From: UBA1952 sp965246765
Lineage (GTDB): Bacteria; Bacteroidota; Bacteroidia; Chitinophagales; Chitinophagaceae
Direction: 5' to 3'
Assembly: GCA_965246765.1 (NCBI GenBank)
Contig: CBDFFJ010000007.1
Span: 169,182-233,181, forward strand
DNA length: 64,000 nucleotides
The position numbers and the translations under genes are program-made. This document shows, in pieces, positions 57,320 through 64,000 of this stretch (position 1 is the stretch's first letter; each line of letters starts with the position of its first letter). The notes under the pieces were generated by a model, which did not search any database, was not told where the DNA came from, and saw only the letters and a list, made by a program, of their open reading frames with translations.

Positions 57320-58462
57320 CTATCGCAGCTCAAAGTTTGCAATCACCGGATTGTGGTCTGAAAGTGAGCTGTACTGGGAGCGAAAGCCAATCAGCTTCAG
57401 GGCGGCATCGTCGTAAAAAATGTAGTCAATTCGCAGCGTAGGAGAGAGCAAATTGTAAGTACGTCCGATGCCGAAGCCTCTTTCCGAAAAAGCGTCTTTC
57501 AGCTTTCCCTTCATACGCTCGTAGGTATAGGAGGCAGGCAGGTCGTTGAAGTCGCCGCATAGAATAGCCGGGTGCGGACTACGCGCTATGATTTTGGCGG
57601 CTTCATCGGCCTGGACGCTTCGCTTGATATAAGCTTCGGCAAAGCGCCGGACAAACGACCTGGACCGGCCTATGGCTATGCCACTGTCGCGGTTGGAGAC
57701 TTCTTCCAGGTAGCTTTTCTCGCCATCGCTTAATGTGAACGACTGAAGGTGCATCGCAAACACCCGAACCGTTTTTCCGCCCGGCAGGCTCAGGTCGCAA
57801 TGCATGATCTGTATGTCCGCGTCGCCATCAGGCCGGGTGTGCAGCGCATGGTACTGGTAGTTGCTCACGGGATAGCGACTGAAGAAAGCTGTGCCGAGAT
57901 AAATCTTCGCGCCAATGGTATTGTCGTACTTAAAGCGAAATTCCTTGTAACCGCATTCCTCCATGATGTGCGTGCTGTAGGGCTTGAGGGCGTTGTTGTA
58001 AACCGTATAAAATTCCGGCAGGCAAAGTATGTCGGGCCCCTCGGCGCGGATTTGCGCAATGATGCGGTCGTCGGTGGTGCGATCCGCGGGGCGGTCAAAG
58101 ATGCCCATGCCATGCACATTCCAGCTCATTACCTTCAGCCGTCCCGTTCCGGCGTCCAGATTATCTGAAGTAAAGGGATGGAAGCCAAACACCGCCGGAA
58201 TAATCCGGTAAGCAGCGCCAAGGGCCATTAGGGGCACCACCAATCGCCATTTCTTGCGGGTAAAAAGCAGCCAGCAAAGGAGCAGTAATGCGTTCGCTAC
58301 GATGGCAAACGGCGCCGTCATGCTGAAAAGTGCCAGATACTTTGCCTGCCGTGGGGAAATAAATGCCGCAGCCACGCAGCAAAGCAGCCACACAGCCGCC
58401 ATTATCGTAACGATAAAGGCAATGGCGCCAACGAGCCGGCGGAGCAGCGAAGGCCGTTTCAA
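57320..58462 (-). CDS. Membrane-anchored endonuclease/exonuclease/phosphatase family protein
   Basis: 380 residues. Three N-terminal membrane helices (AIAFIVTIMAAVWLLCCVAA, LFSMTAPFAIVANALLLLCW and LVVPLMALGAAYRIIPAVFG) are followed by an EEP fold: RLKVMSWNVHGMGIFDR, ILCLPEFYTVY, ILCGDFNDLPAS and SLSDHNPVIANFEL, with all the usual Asn, Glu, Asp and His residues of the Mg-dependent site. Such proteins cut nucleic acid or phosphodiester/phosphatidylinositol bonds; the substrate here is not told by sequence. Helices place the domain outside the membrane, probably periplasmic. It overlaps the upstream rhomboid gene by four bases. Confidence 0.87.
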   Translation of the reverse strand: MKRPSLLRRLVGAIAFIVTIMAAVWLLCCVAAAFISPRQAKYLALFSMTAPFAIVANALLLLCWLLFTRKKWRLVVPLMALGAAYRIIPAVFGFHPFTSDNLDAGTGRLKVMSWNVHGMGIFDRPADRTTDDRIIAQIRAEGPDILCLPEFYTVYNNALKPYSTHIMEECGYKEFRFKYDNTIGAKIYLGTAFFSRYPVSNYQYHALHTRPDGDADIQIMHCDLSLPGGKTVRVFAMHLQSFTLSDGEKSYLEEVSNRDSGIAIGRSRSFVRRFAEAYIKRSVQADEAAKIIARSPHPAILCGDFNDLPASYTYERMKGKLKDAFSERGFGIGRTYNLLSPTLRIDYIFYDDAALKLIGFRSQYSSLSDHNPVIANFELR

Positions 58463-59355
58463 TCCTGTGCTTCCTTGCTGGCCTGCATCAGCATCTCGCG
58501 CTCTTCGGGCGTGAGGGAGGCATAGCCGCGCTGGTGAATTTTTTCCAGAATCTCATCCACACGGTGCTGCGTCACTTCTTTTTCGGTTGGTTTCCGGCTA
58601 AGCGCTATCACCTTGCTCCGGCGTTTGCTGCCGGCTGCCGGCCTGCGATACTCGTCCGGCGTCATGGAGCCGCCAATGCCGGAGCTTAGCGAATACATCC
58701 ACTCGCCCGGCCTGTAGCCACGCTGGAGCGCGGTCATGGTCAGGAAGCCTGCTGCCATACCGCCAATGCTCATCATAAGCATGGGCAGGTGCGATGCATA
58801 TGTAAGCCCATTCAGCGCCACAAAAATCCCGAACACGACCAGCAGCGGAATGCTGAAATTCTCGCCGATGTAAAAGCGGTACTTCGGAGCCAGCGTCACC
58901 GTAGCCGCAGCTAAAGCCATCACCCCGGCATTTGCCGTCATTATAGCGATTGGCGCGGAGGTAAGGCCCGGTATGAGCCAGGTAAGCAGGAAGAAGACCC
59001 CGCCAAGCAGCTGACCATAAATAAACGTCGGTATCACCTGCCGGTGGCCTACCAGGTTTTGCACCACATTGCCAAAGCAGTAAAGCCACACCATATTGCT
59101 GAGCCACTCCATAAAGCCGCGGTGCATCCAGCCGTAAGTGAGCAGCGTCCAGGGGTGCTGCCTGAATTGCTGCAACGGCGCAAGCGCAGTGTACGTATCC
59201 GTATTCGCCGCCGCAAGGCCTCCCGGCACGCCAAATACAATTTGCGTAACCCGCGACATGTGATATATGATAAAGCCCACGCCGCAGGCCACAATCAGCT
59301 GCAGCACCGCATTCTGATTATAGCCCGGAATGGTAAAAGAAGAGCGCCGATTCAT
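58459..59355 (-). CDS. Rhomboid-like protein lacking the catalytic residues (pseudo-rhomboid)
   Basis: 298 residues with six or seven membrane helices, and a rhomboid L1-like loop (YGWMHRGFMEWLSNMVWLYC, in place of HxxxxHxxxN). The serine-containing GASG of active rhomboids aligns with TANAGVMALA, where Ala143 replaces Ser. The His of AHLGG aligns with MMSIGGM, where Ser196 replaces it. Both catalytic residues are therefore gone. The C-terminal ~95 residues are soluble and charged (HRVDEILEKIHQRGYASLTP). Its start is 45 bases past the active rhomboid on the same strand, so they are probably one transcript. It may hold or present substrates, as known inactive rhomboids do. Confidence 0.82.
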   Translation of the reverse strand: MNRRSSFTIPGYNQNAVLQLIVACGVGFIIYHMSRVTQIVFGVPGGLAAANTDTYTALAPLQQFRQHPWTLLTYGWMHRGFMEWLSNMVWLYCFGNVVQNLVGHRQVIPTFIYGQLLGGVFFLLTWLIPGLTSAPIAIMTANAGVMALAAATVTLAPKYRFYIGENFSIPLLVVFGIFVALNGLTYASHLPMLMMSIGGMAAGFLTMTALQRGYRPGEWMYSLSSGIGGSMTPDEYRRPAAGSKRRSKVIALSRKPTEKEVTQHRVDEILEKIHQRGYASLTPEEREMLMQASKEAQD

Positions 59356-59399
59356 AGAATATCCAAATTACGGATGTGCCAACTAAAGGTACCTTAAAA

Positions 59400-60290
59400 C
59401 TATCTGTCGCCGAAGCGATAACGCCATAGACGCAGCAGCAGAAACGCGAACAGCATGCCCCCCAGATGCGCGAAATGCGCTACATTATCTCCGGCAGAAT
59501 TGCGCACCCCCGAATACAGCTCAAACAAGCCATAAAACAGCACAAACCACTTCGCCTTAATCGGGATCGGCGGGAAAAGCAGCATCAGCTCCAGGTTAGG
59601 GAACAGGTATCCAAACGCAAACAACACCCCGAATACCGCGCCCGACGCGCCCACCGTAGCCTCATCCAGAAGGCCGTCCACATGCGCGCCTGCCGCGTCC
59701 CGCGCCCCGTATATATACTCATGCAGGTACTGCGTCGTAAACTTCGGCAGCGACACATCGCCGGGGTTGCGCAGCCAGCTGTCGTAAACGCCCTGAAGGC
59801 GCTCTAATATTCGCCCGTCAACGCCGTGCGGCGGATGATGCTTTATAAAAAGCTCAAACTGCGCCAGCGTCGGGTTGCCGATGTACGCGTTGTAGCTGTC
59901 CACCACCGGCTCGTATTGAAGGCTCAGCACGCCCAGGTGGCAGGCCGCCGCCCCAAGGCCGCAGATCATATAAAACGTCAGGAAACGCTTTGGCCCCCAA
60001 CGATTCTCCAGAATAGACCCAAACATCCACAGCGCAAACATGTTGCTGAATAAGTGCAGAATCGTCTCCTGCAAATCGCGCGGGTCGCCGTGCATAAACA
60101 GGTGCGTCACCAGCTGCCAGGGCTTAAACAGCTCCGAGCGGAAGTAATGCAGGCCCAGGTAGTCGGCCAGCGACGCATGAAAAGAGCCCCACATCACCTG
60201 CTGCGCAATGGCGATGATCACGTTGATGATAATCAGGTTCTTCACAATCGGCGGAAGCGCCTGGGCGCGCCGCGGGCGGGTATCGTACAT
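59400..60290 (-). CDS. Rhomboid family intramembrane serine protease (intact)
   Basis: 296 residues. The catalytic Ser217 lies in TVGASGAVFGVLFAFG and the His275 in NVAHFAHLGGMLFAF. The HxxxN-like loop is VTHLFMHGDPRDLQETILHL with LFSNMFALWMFG. A ~90-residue extra-membrane insert lies between helices (YEPVVDSYNAYIGNPTLAQF onward). Rhomboids cleave single-helix membrane proteins in the bilayer. The following gene is a dead rhomboid. The upstream 500 bases hold a 42-bp repeat array and the gdhA terminator, so the promoter must lie in or near the array. Confidence 0.92.
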   Translation of the reverse strand: MYDTRPRRAQALPPIVKNLIIINVIIAIAQQVMWGSFHASLADYLGLHYFRSELFKPWQLVTHLFMHGDPRDLQETILHLFSNMFALWMFGSILENRWGPKRFLTFYMICGLGAAACHLGVLSLQYEPVVDSYNAYIGNPTLAQFELFIKHHPPHGVDGRILERLQGVYDSWLRNPGDVSLPKFTTQYLHEYIYGARDAAGAHVDGLLDEATVGASGAVFGVLFAFGYLFPNLELMLLFPPIPIKAKWFVLFYGLFELYSGVRNSAGDNVAHFAHLGGMLFAFLLLRLWRYRFGDR

Positions 60291-60318
60291 AGCACCGCAA
60301 AGTTGCGGGATGGCTGCG

Positions 60319-60654
60319 CAAATTCGTTTTGTCCGTTCAAGATCTTTCGCAGCGCCGGCGCAGACTTGTTTTTATGCGTTCAGACATCTGGTAGTGGTTC
60401 CGCAGACTTGTTTTTATGCGTTCAGATGTCTGATAGTGGCTCAGCAGGCTTGCTTTACTGCGTTCAGATGTCTGAACGCACAAGAGCAGGCTTGTTTTAC
60501 CCAATTCATATGTCTGGTAGCGGTTGAAAAGGGTTGTCTTACCCCTCGCCTGAGTGGGTTTTGCCTTGAACAAGCTTGTTTTACCCGTTCCCGGTTCTGG
60601 TAATGGCATTAGCAAATATGTTTTACCTGTTCCCGGAGCCGGAACGGGGCTGCG
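60319..60654. repeat. Degenerate tandem array, eight units of 42 bp
   Basis: Eight 42-bp units fit in register from 60319; units 2 to 4 (60361, 60403, 60445) are the most alike. Unit start CAGACTTGTTTTTATGCGTT is followed by CAGATGTCTG. The 42-bp unit is two 21-bp halves that may be related (both begin with AGAC). The minus strand reads as 14-residue repeats with a KTSL theme (SERIKTSLRNHYQM, PGTGKTSLFKAKPT) and the plus strand as CVQMSDSG-type repeats. It lies upstream of the rhomboid pair. Unit 3 holds a GCGTTCAGA/TCTGAACGC inverted repeat. Confidence 0.87.
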
Positions 60655-60757
60655 CAAAAGTTTGGGACAGATTATGGGGAAAGCCTGATAGCAGCAATCA
60701 GCTTAAACGGTGCCATCGCCACTGTGGCTTAATAGCAGCAAGGCAGCTTAACCCAAT

Positions 60758-60794
60758 AAAAAAGCCACCCAAAGGGCGGCTTTTTCCAAAAAAG
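60758..60794 (-). terminator. Rho-independent terminator of gdhA
   Basis: On the minus strand GCCGCCC pairs with GGGTGGC (one G-T pair) and is followed by a T-run, directly after the gdhA stop. Confidence 0.8.
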
Positions 60795-60803
60795 GAATAC
60801 TGC

Positions 60804-62249
60804 TTACGGGAAAATGCCGAGCTCTTCGTAAGAGGAGCCGACTTTGTTGATGGCTACGACGAAGGCGGCGGTGCGCATGTCGGTGCCGGGGTTGGCCATG
60901 AGGCTCTCGCGGATCTCGTGAAAGGAGCCGATCATGGTGTCTTCCAGGCCGGAGTACACGAGGTCCACCTCGTCGGGGCCGTGGAGGATGAACTGGCGCT
61001 CGCGGGCGGTGACCTGCTTGCCGGTAAGGCCTTCTACGGAGGTGAGGATCTGGTTGTTTACGTTTTCGGTGAAGCGCTTGTCCATGCGGCCGAAGCGTAC
61101 GTGGCTGAGGTTTTTCAGCCATTCAAAGTAGGAGACGGTTACGCCGCCTGCATTGAGGTACATGTCGGGCACCACGATTACGCCTTTTGCGTTGAGGATT
61201 TCGTCGGCTTCCGGCGTGAGCGGACCATTGGCGCCTTCGCCGATGATCTTGGCCTGGATGCGGGCGGCATTGGAGGCGTTGATGACGTTTTCAAGGGCGG
61301 CGGGAATGAGGATGTCGCAAGGCATTTCCAGCACTTCGCCGCTATTGACGACGTCTTTATTGCCAGCAAAGCCGTGTATGGAGCCGCTGCTTTTGCGGTG
61401 CGCAACGAGGGCTTCCAGGTCAATGCCTTTCTCGTTGTAAACACCGCCCTCGTACTCGGCGAGGCCTACGATGAGGGCGCCTGCTTCGTGGAAGAATTTA
61501 GCTGCGTGGTAGCCCACGTTGCCGAGGCCCTGCACGATCACGCGCTTGCCTTCAATGCCTTTGGTGAGGCCGAGCTTGTCCATGTCTTCCTTCACATTGC
61601 ACAGCTCGCGAATGCCGTAGAATACGCCGAGGCCGGTAGCCTCCGTACGTCCGCGCACGCCGCCTTGCGACACGGGCTTGCCGGTAACGCAGCCAAGCGC
61701 ATTCACATCGCCGGGGTTGAGGGAAGCATAAGTATCGGCAATCCAGCTCATCTCGCGCGCGCCCGTTCCGTAGTCAGGAGCGGGAACGTCAATGCCCGCG
61801 CCGATGAAATTCTTTTTAACCAGCTCGCTGGTGTAGCGGCGGGTGATTTTTTCCAGCTCGTAAGTAGAATAGTTCTTGGGGTTGATGCGGATGCCGCCTT
61901 TAGCGCCGCCGAATGGTACGTTTACGATCGCGCACTTATAAGTCATCAGCGCGGCCAGTGCCATTACCTCATCCTGATTTACGTCCATGCTGTAGCGGAT
62001 GCCGCCCTTGCAGGGAAGCTTGTGCTGGGAGTGCTGCACGCGATAGGCTTCTATAACCTCAACATTGTCGCCGATGCGCACGGGGAATTTCATGCGGTAA
62101 ACGGCGTTGCAGGCTTTTATCTGCTCAAGAATGCCTTTCTCAAAGCGGGTATGGCTGGAAGCCTTGTCAAAGTTGCGCTCTACGCCCTGGAAGAAGGAAT
62201 AGTGGGCCTGCGAAGGGCCGGTAGTGGCTGCTGGTGCTGTTTCTGCCAT
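60804..62249 (-). CDS. gdhA: Glutamate dehydrogenase (Glu/Leu/Phe/Val dehydrogenase family)
   Basis: 481 residues. The substrate site Lys is in YRVQHSQHKLPCKGGIRYSM, the catalytic region is VPFGGAKGGIRINPK, and the NAD(P) fold is VIVQGLGNVGYHAAKFFHEA. PAPDYGTGAREMSWIADTY and ALENVINASNAARIQAKIIG complete the family. It interconverts glutamate with 2-oxoglutarate and ammonia; the length (about 480) is between the 420-residue archaeal/Gram-positive form and longer types. No coenzyme preference can be stated. It is its own unit between ccmD and its terminator. Confidence 0.94.
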   Translation of the reverse strand: MAETAPAATTGPSQAHYSFFQGVERNFDKASSHTRFEKGILEQIKACNAVYRMKFPVRIGDNVEVIEAYRVQHSQHKLPCKGGIRYSMDVNQDEVMALAALMTYKCAIVNVPFGGAKGGIRINPKNYSTYELEKITRRYTSELVKKNFIGAGIDVPAPDYGTGAREMSWIADTYASLNPGDVNALGCVTGKPVSQGGVRGRTEATGLGVFYGIRELCNVKEDMDKLGLTKGIEGKRVIVQGLGNVGYHAAKFFHEAGALIVGLAEYEGGVYNEKGIDLEALVAHRKSSGSIHGFAGNKDVVNSGEVLEMPCDILIPAALENVINASNAARIQAKIIGEGANGPLTPEADEILNAKGVIVVPDMYLNAGGVTVSYFEWLKNLSHVRFGRMDKRFTENVNNQILTSVEGLTGKQVTARERQFILHGPDEVDLVYSGLEDTMIGSFHEIRESLMANPGTDMRTAAFVVAINKVGSSYEELGIFP

Positions 62250-62342
62250 TTTAAACGGTTGGACGGTGGTTGTGGACTATTGTTGGAAAATTGTTGGGGC
62301 GGTGGTGCCGCTGACGCTTTTGGCTTAAAAAATCTTTCGTCT

Positions 62343-62564
62343 TCAGACTTTCGTCTCTGCCTCCCGCTCAATGCGGGCAATGCGGCGCTCCAGATATATA
62401 AGGAACGCTATAATGCCGGCAAAGATAGTAGCGAGCACTAAAACCACGACGTAAATCTTGCCGCTTTGGCGCAGGCCGGTAGCCATTTCAGGAGCAGTCT
62501 GCGCAAGCGCAATGGCGGGCATTAAGATGGCGAGAAGAAAGAGGATGGGGAGGGCCCGGCGCAT
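62343..62564 (-). CDS. ccmD: CcmD-like small membrane protein
   Basis: 73 residues. A signal-like start (ALPILFLLAILMPAIALAQ) is followed by one membrane helix (YVVVLVLATIFAGIIAFLIY) and a charged RRIARIEREAE tail, the typical CcmD pattern. CcmD links the haem exporter complex CcmABC to CcmE. Its ATG overlaps the stop of ccmC by one base, and the three genes ccmB, ccmC and ccmD lie in order on the minus strand. Confidence 0.8.
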   Translation of the reverse strand: MRRALPILFLLAILMPAIALAQTAPEMATGLRQSGKIYVVVLVLATIFAGIIAFLIYLERRIARIEREAETKV

Positions 62565-63256
62565 CAGATAAGGGTGTAGCGTTTAGGAGAATCGGCGGCA
62601 AATGTATCGCGCTCGCCGGCTATGCGGATGCGTACCTTAAGGCGCGCTATCCAGAGCCCCAGCAAATACCAGCCGATGACGGCGGGGTAAAAGACAAGCC
62701 GCATATTGTTATCCAGGTCATACTGCTTGAAGGCAGGATTGCCGCCGGCACCGGGGTGCAGTGAATCCACCATCCGCGGCAGAATAAAGATGAGCGGAAA
62801 CATCAGCGCGAAGACGAAGATGTTGTACACGGCGGCGATGCGTGCGCGCTTCTCCTCATCTTTCATGCCGCCGCGCAGGATGATATAAGCGAAGTAAGAA
62901 AGCATGCAGAGCGCCGTGCCGAGCTGCTTGGGATCATTGCTCCAGGCAGCGCCCCAGGTTTGCTGCGCCCATTCCATACCGGTGAGCATGCCGAGCACCG
63001 AAAATAGAATTCCGACGTTCGTAAATTCTGACGCCCGTGCATCATCGCGCAGATCGCCGCTTCGCAAATATTTGATGGAATACCAAAAGGCATAGCCAAA
63101 GAGAATGATCATTGTAAACCACATCGGCACGTGGAAGTACAGGTTCCGGATCGTTTCGTTCAGAATGTCCATGGCAGGCACGGGCAGGAGCATACCGCCG
63201 ATCACCGTATAGCCGAGAGTCAGGATGCACAAAATTTTCCACCAGGAAAGACGCAT
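62564..63256 (-). CDS. ccmC: Cytochrome c biogenesis protein CcmC/CcsA type (haem handling)
   Basis: 230 residues, six membrane helices. The tryptophan-rich haem site is seen as AQQTWGAAWSNDPKQ, a shortened form of the WGxxWxWD motif. The His ligands include that in NLYFHVPMWFTMI. It delivers haem to CcmE at the periplasmic side. It follows ccmB with a 28-base gap that contains a TACCTTTG -7 element, and is coupled to ccmD. Confidence 0.9.
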   Translation of the reverse strand: MRLSWWKILCILTLGYTVIGGMLLPVPAMDILNETIRNLYFHVPMWFTMIILFGYAFWYSIKYLRSGDLRDDARASEFTNVGILFSVLGMLTGMEWAQQTWGAAWSNDPKQLGTALCMLSYFAYIILRGGMKDEEKRARIAAVYNIFVFALMFPLIFILPRMVDSLHPGAGGNPAFKQYDLDNNMRLVFYPAVIGWYLLGLWIARLKVRIRIAGERDTFAADSPKRYTLI

Positions 63257-63264
63257 AACGCGGG

Positions 63265-63272
63265 CAAAGGTA
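63265..63272 (-). promoter_or_regulatory. -7 promoter element TACCTTTG for ccmC
   Basis: Exact TAnnTTTG on the minus strand, eight bases before the ccmC ATG at 63256. A TTG about 22 bases further upstream may be its -33 element. Confidence 0.5.
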
Positions 63273-63284
63273 GTTGTCGGGCCA

Positions 63285-63932
63285 TCATTCCTGCCAAAGG
63301 AAAGGGAACAGGATAAGGCCGAGTATTACGACAAGCACATCCAGCCCCAGCAGCACGCCTGCAAGATTCCACCAGCCTGCTACATATACATCCGACAGCG
63401 CTTTGCCCGCCAGTTTGCTCAGCATTAGCAGCACCGGAGTAATAAGCGGGAAGCCAAGAATCGCCATCAACGCTGCATTTTGTCCGGCTCTCGCAGCGAT
63501 AGCGGATAGAAAAGTAAACACCACTGAAAGGCTAAGGCTGCCCAAGGCCGCGACGCCGCAAAAAAGTCCCGCCTGCACCAATGGCAGCCCCAGCAAGAGC
63601 CAGAACAACAGGAGGCTTACGCCCGTCATCAGCATTTGCAGCACAACGCTGTACAGCATCTTGGCCAGCAAAAAAGTCCGCGGCTTTACAATAGTGTAGT
63701 AGTAACGAAAGCGCTGCGGCGGCTCCTGCAGAAATGACCGCGCTACCGAATTTACTGCTACGAAAAGCTGTGTGAGCCAGAAAAGCACATTCCAGACGGC
63801 AGCCTCAGGCCGGCCCGCCATCATGTACACGGCAAATACGGTGCTGCCGATGTAAAGCACTACGCCATACAGGGTATGCTTTTGCCGCCATTCCAGTAAG
63901 AGGTCTTTGCGAATCAGCGCTAAAAAGGGCAT
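63285..63932 (-). CDS. ccmB: Haem exporter protein CcmB
   Basis: 215 residues from ATG at 63932. Six membrane helices with a cytoplasmic start RKDLLLEWRQKHTLYGVVLY and the CcmB block RFRYYYTIVKPRTFLLAKML. CcmB is the permease of the CcmAB ABC unit, which powers release of holo-CcmE. The ATPase ccmA and the rest of the set (ccmE, F) lie outside the window, presumably upstream. The remaining 68 bases of the window hold no gene I can support. Confidence 0.88.
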   Translation of the reverse strand: MPFLALIRKDLLLEWRQKHTLYGVVLYIGSTVFAVYMMAGRPEAAVWNVLFWLTQLFVAVNSVARSFLQEPPQRFRYYYTIVKPRTFLLAKMLYSVVLQMLMTGVSLLLFWLLLGLPLVQAGLFCGVAALGSLSLSVVFTFLSAIAARAGQNAALMAILGFPLITPVLLMLSKLAGKALSDVYVAGWWNLAGVLLGLDVLVVILGLILFPFLWQE

Positions 63933-64000
63933 TTGAGCAAAAATCGGCATTCGGCGGACGCAATGGGCGCTGAAATTGTCGCTCGCTTCTGCTCAAAAAA

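Noticed and set aside
60319..60654. CRISPR array
   Set aside because: Units are contiguous, with no unique spacers, no cas genes nearby and high degeneracy.
60576..62441. 621-codon open frame antisense to gdhA
   Set aside because: Fully opposite a clear glutamate dehydrogenase and starts in the 42-bp array; no domain or start context.

Overview
The window is a contiguous piece of a moderately GC-rich Bacteroidota chromosome, most likely from the Chitinophagaceae or a close relative. Four things point there. Secreted proteins end in type IX secretion (T9SS) type A sorting domains. Start regions mostly lack Shine-Dalgarno sequences but often carry a TAnnTTTG -7 element. Several families are Bacteroidota-typical (RNase Y with a KH-HD core, outer-membrane beta-barrels, class I aldolase FbaB, Na+/H+-type pyrophosphatase). 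The order rpsU-xerC-hpf is also typical of the phylum. I saw no rRNA, tRNA, CRISPR array, prophage or insertion sequence.

Layout. 1-7.7 kb: a truncated TPR protein diverging from a sensor kinase, an ECF sigma factor followed by a protein with an inner-membrane anchor and an outer-membrane barrel, a T9SS cargo protein, a flavin/[2Fe-2S] oxidoreductase and a small barrel. 7.8-16 kb: a membrane pyrophosphatase fused to an OmpA domain, cystathionine beta-synthase, a small membrane protein, a metal/cobalamin receptor, a membrane glycosyltransferase and fructose-bisphosphate aldolase. 16-20 kb: a beta-propeller lipoprotein, hpf, xerC, rpsU, a lipoprotein and riboflavin synthase. 21-26.5 kb: a two-gene surface-protein unit, a 1324-residue repeat adhesin and a T9SS cargo. 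27-35 kb: TPR protein, NlpC/P60 peptidase, RNase Y, NDH-2, ClpS, an rRNA/tRNA methyltransferase and a zinc peptidase. 35-46 kb: mainly metabolism (prs, rplY, OsmC, LutA-like, ribH, pdhA, aroB, mnmA). 46-57 kb: lipoprotein, subtilase, RNA m5C methyltransferase, odhB, a second ECF sigma/anti-sigma pair, galE, an MsbA-like ABC exporter and cysS. 57-64 kb: a nuclease/phosphatase, an active/inactive rhomboid pair, glutamate dehydrogenase and cytochrome c maturation genes ccmD, ccmC and ccmB.

The most unusual material is between genes. Three degenerate tandem arrays, with periods of 21, 21 and 42 bp, lie at 26749-26958, 51603-51791 and 60319-60654. Their sequences are unrelated but the periods share the 21-bp base. 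Two foldback elements (37.7 and 40.7 kb), three tracts of 7-bp repeats (one inside cysS, one touching the lutA-like start codon) and several cruciform-type inverted repeats add to a repeat-rich intergenic landscape. Among proteins, the pyrophosphatase-OmpA fusion, the sigma-linked envelope-spanning barrel protein and the catalytically dead rhomboid beside an intact one are the strongest leads. Six genes have a -7 element only 5-8 nt before the start codon, suggesting leaderless transcripts.

All functional calls come from reading motifs by eye; no database search was run.
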